Part shown: positions 41,736 to 42,608 of the stretch, piece after piece
How the letters are laid out: each line of letters opens with the position of its first letter
Position numbering within the stretch: position 1 is the stretch's first letter
Source: Sutterella sp. UBA4713
Lineage (GTDB): Bacteria; Pseudomonadota; Gammaproteobacteria; Burkholderiales; Burkholderiaceae_F
Length of the DNA stretch: 42,608 nt
NCBI GenBank assembly: GCA_002404465.1
Contig: DHJT01000082.1
Location: forward strand, 2,374 to 44,981
Direction of reading: 5' to 3'
Position numbers and translations under genes: made by a program
The notes under the pieces: model-generated
Database searches by the model: none
Seen by the model: the letters and a program-made list of their open reading frames with translations, nothing else
What the model was told of the DNA's origin: nothing

Positions 41736-42608
41736 CTACAAATCTATCTTGGGCATCTTAGCAAAGCTTGCCTCAAGATCCGCATCGCTCGGGATCGAAT
41801 CGCTCATCTTGCCGTCATTGAAGCGTTGATAAGCCGACATATCAAAAAAACCGGTCCCTGTCAGGCAAAAAAGGATGACCTTCTCTTGACCGGTTTCCTT
41901 GCACCGCAGAGCCTCATCGATGGCAACTCGAATGGCGTGACTGCTTTCTGGAGCCGGCAAAATCCCTTCGCAACGAGCAAACTGTTCGGCCGCGGCAAAA
42001 ACGGAAGTCTGCTCGACGGCTTGCGCTTCAATCAGACCGTCCGAATACAGCTGCGAAACGATTGCGCTCATGCCGTGGTACCGCAGCCCTCCGGCGTGAT
42101 TCGGCGACGGAATAAAGCTCGAACCGAGCGTATACATCTTCTGGAGCGGGCATACACGTCCCGTATCACAAAAGTCATAGGCATAGCGTCCGCGTGTCAG
42201 ACTCGGACAGCTTGCCGGCTCAACGGCAATAATGCGACAGTCGAGTTTTCCCTTAATTTTGTCGCCGACAAAGGGGCTAATGAGGCCTCCGAGGTTCGAT
42301 CCGCCGCCGGCGCACCCAATGATGATGTCAGGCGTAAGGTCATAGCGCGCCAATGCCGTTTGCGACTCAAGACCGACAACCGTTTGATGCAAAAGCACCT
42401 GGGAAAGAACCGATCCGAGGACATATCGATATCCGTCTCGCGACGTGGCCGACTCGACAGCCTCGGAAATCGCACAGCCGAGGCTCCCCGTTGTGCCCGG
42501 GAACTCTTCGAGCATCTTGCGACCGATTTTCGTTGTGTTTGAAGGCGACGGTGTCACGGTTGCACCGAACGTTCGCATGACCTCTTTGCGTTGCGGCTTT
42601 TGTTCATA
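41736..42608 (-). CDS. TrpB2-type tryptophan synthase beta chain, C-terminal 290 residues (5' end beyond window)
   Basis: The frame stays open to the right edge, so the first ~150 residues, with the PLP lysine, are outside. The visible part starts YEQKPQRKEVMRTFGATVTPSPS, the typical middle of TrpB2 proteins, and has the phosphate-binding GCAGGGSNLGGL, followed by VEPASCPSLTRG, SSFIPSPNHAGGLRYHGMS, and the C-terminal EGILPAPESSHAIR. Together these separate TrpB2 from TrpB1. TrpB2 makes tryptophan from indole and serine (or O-phosphoserine in some lineages) often without an alpha subunit. No trpA is seen in this window. An ATG at 42578 is internal and not the start. Confidence 0.92.
   Translation of the reverse strand, partial: YEQKPQRKEVMRTFGATVTPSPSNTTKIGRKMLEEFPGTTGSLGCAISEAVESATSRDGYRYVLGSVLSQVLLHQTVVGLESQTALARYDLTPDIIIGCAGGGSNLGGLISPFVGDKIKGKLDCRIIAVEPASCPSLTRGRYAYDFCDTGRVCPLQKMYTLGSSFIPSPNHAGGLRYHGMSAIVSQLYSDGLIEAQAVEQTSVFAAAEQFARCEGILPAPESSHAIRVAIDEALRCKETGQEKVILFCLTGTGFFDMSAYQRFNDGKMSDSIPSDADLEASFAKMPKIDL

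Noticed and set aside
41697..42542. 281-residue plus-strand frame over the TrpB2 gene
   Set aside because: The minus strand clearly encodes TrpB2; the opposite frame has no coherent features.

Overview
The window looks like chromosomal DNA of a host-associated betaproteobacterium of the order Burkholderiales, most likely family Sutterellaceae (Parasutterella/Sutterella-like). This placement is inferred from gene order (accB-accC-prmA-DUF3426-PfkB; hslV-hslU; kdsD-kdsC-lptC-lptA-lptB-rpoN-ptsN-rapZ), the betaproteobacterial type of DksA, a near-balanced base composition, and an anaerobic C4-dicarboxylate theme (DcuB plus class I fumarase). No tRNA, rRNA, CRISPR array, insertion sequence or prophage gene was found. 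The window is almost entirely coding, in compact operons.

Layout. 1-3614 (minus): a four-gene uptake operon read as TonB receptor, SAM methyltransferase, periplasmic metal-type binding protein and ABC ATPase (cut by the left edge). 3704-4660 (minus) is an AEC permease; 4893-6191 (plus) a purine permease. 6287-8909 (minus) is class I fumarase followed by a fumarase-alpha-like paralogue that has lost all three iron-sulphur ligands; divergent from it is dcuB (9265-10620) with a structured 3' region. 10811-13595 (plus) holds mnmA, yihA and hemB. 13698-18161 (minus) is hslV-hslU-HAD-sppA, with dksA just upstream. 18966-19259 is a small KTSC protein. 19270-20271 (minus) is a coiled-coil secreted protein behind a glycine-zipper lipoprotein, with mgtE upstream. 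22072-26781 (minus) is mpl-yqiA-RNase II-like-aroE. 26842-32307 (plus) runs from a hypothetical through accB, accC, prmA, a zinc-ribbon DUF3426 protein and a PfkB kinase. 32345-35049 (minus) is a two-part DUF3100-type membrane protein with an M20 amidohydrolase. 35294-41682 (plus) is the Kdo/LPS-transport/sigma-54/nitrogen-PTS operon. 41736-42608 (minus) is the 3' part of a TrpB2-type gene.

How the genes work together. DcuB and fumarase support malate/fumarate-succinate metabolism, typical of an asaccharolytic gut anaerobe that respires fumarate. KdsD and KdsC make Kdo, and LptC, LptA and LptB move LPS outward. The rpoN-ptsN-rapZ end links this to envelope and nitrogen control, but hpf and hprK, which usually lie between these genes in relatives, are missing. 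The most unusual items are the cluster-less fumarase paralogue, the TonB/methyltransferase/binding-protein uptake operon with no recognisable substrate, the atypical region I of sigma-54, the split DUF3100/M20 locus, and structured non-coding stretches after dcuB and before mgtE. All family assignments are from reading the sequence; no database search was run.
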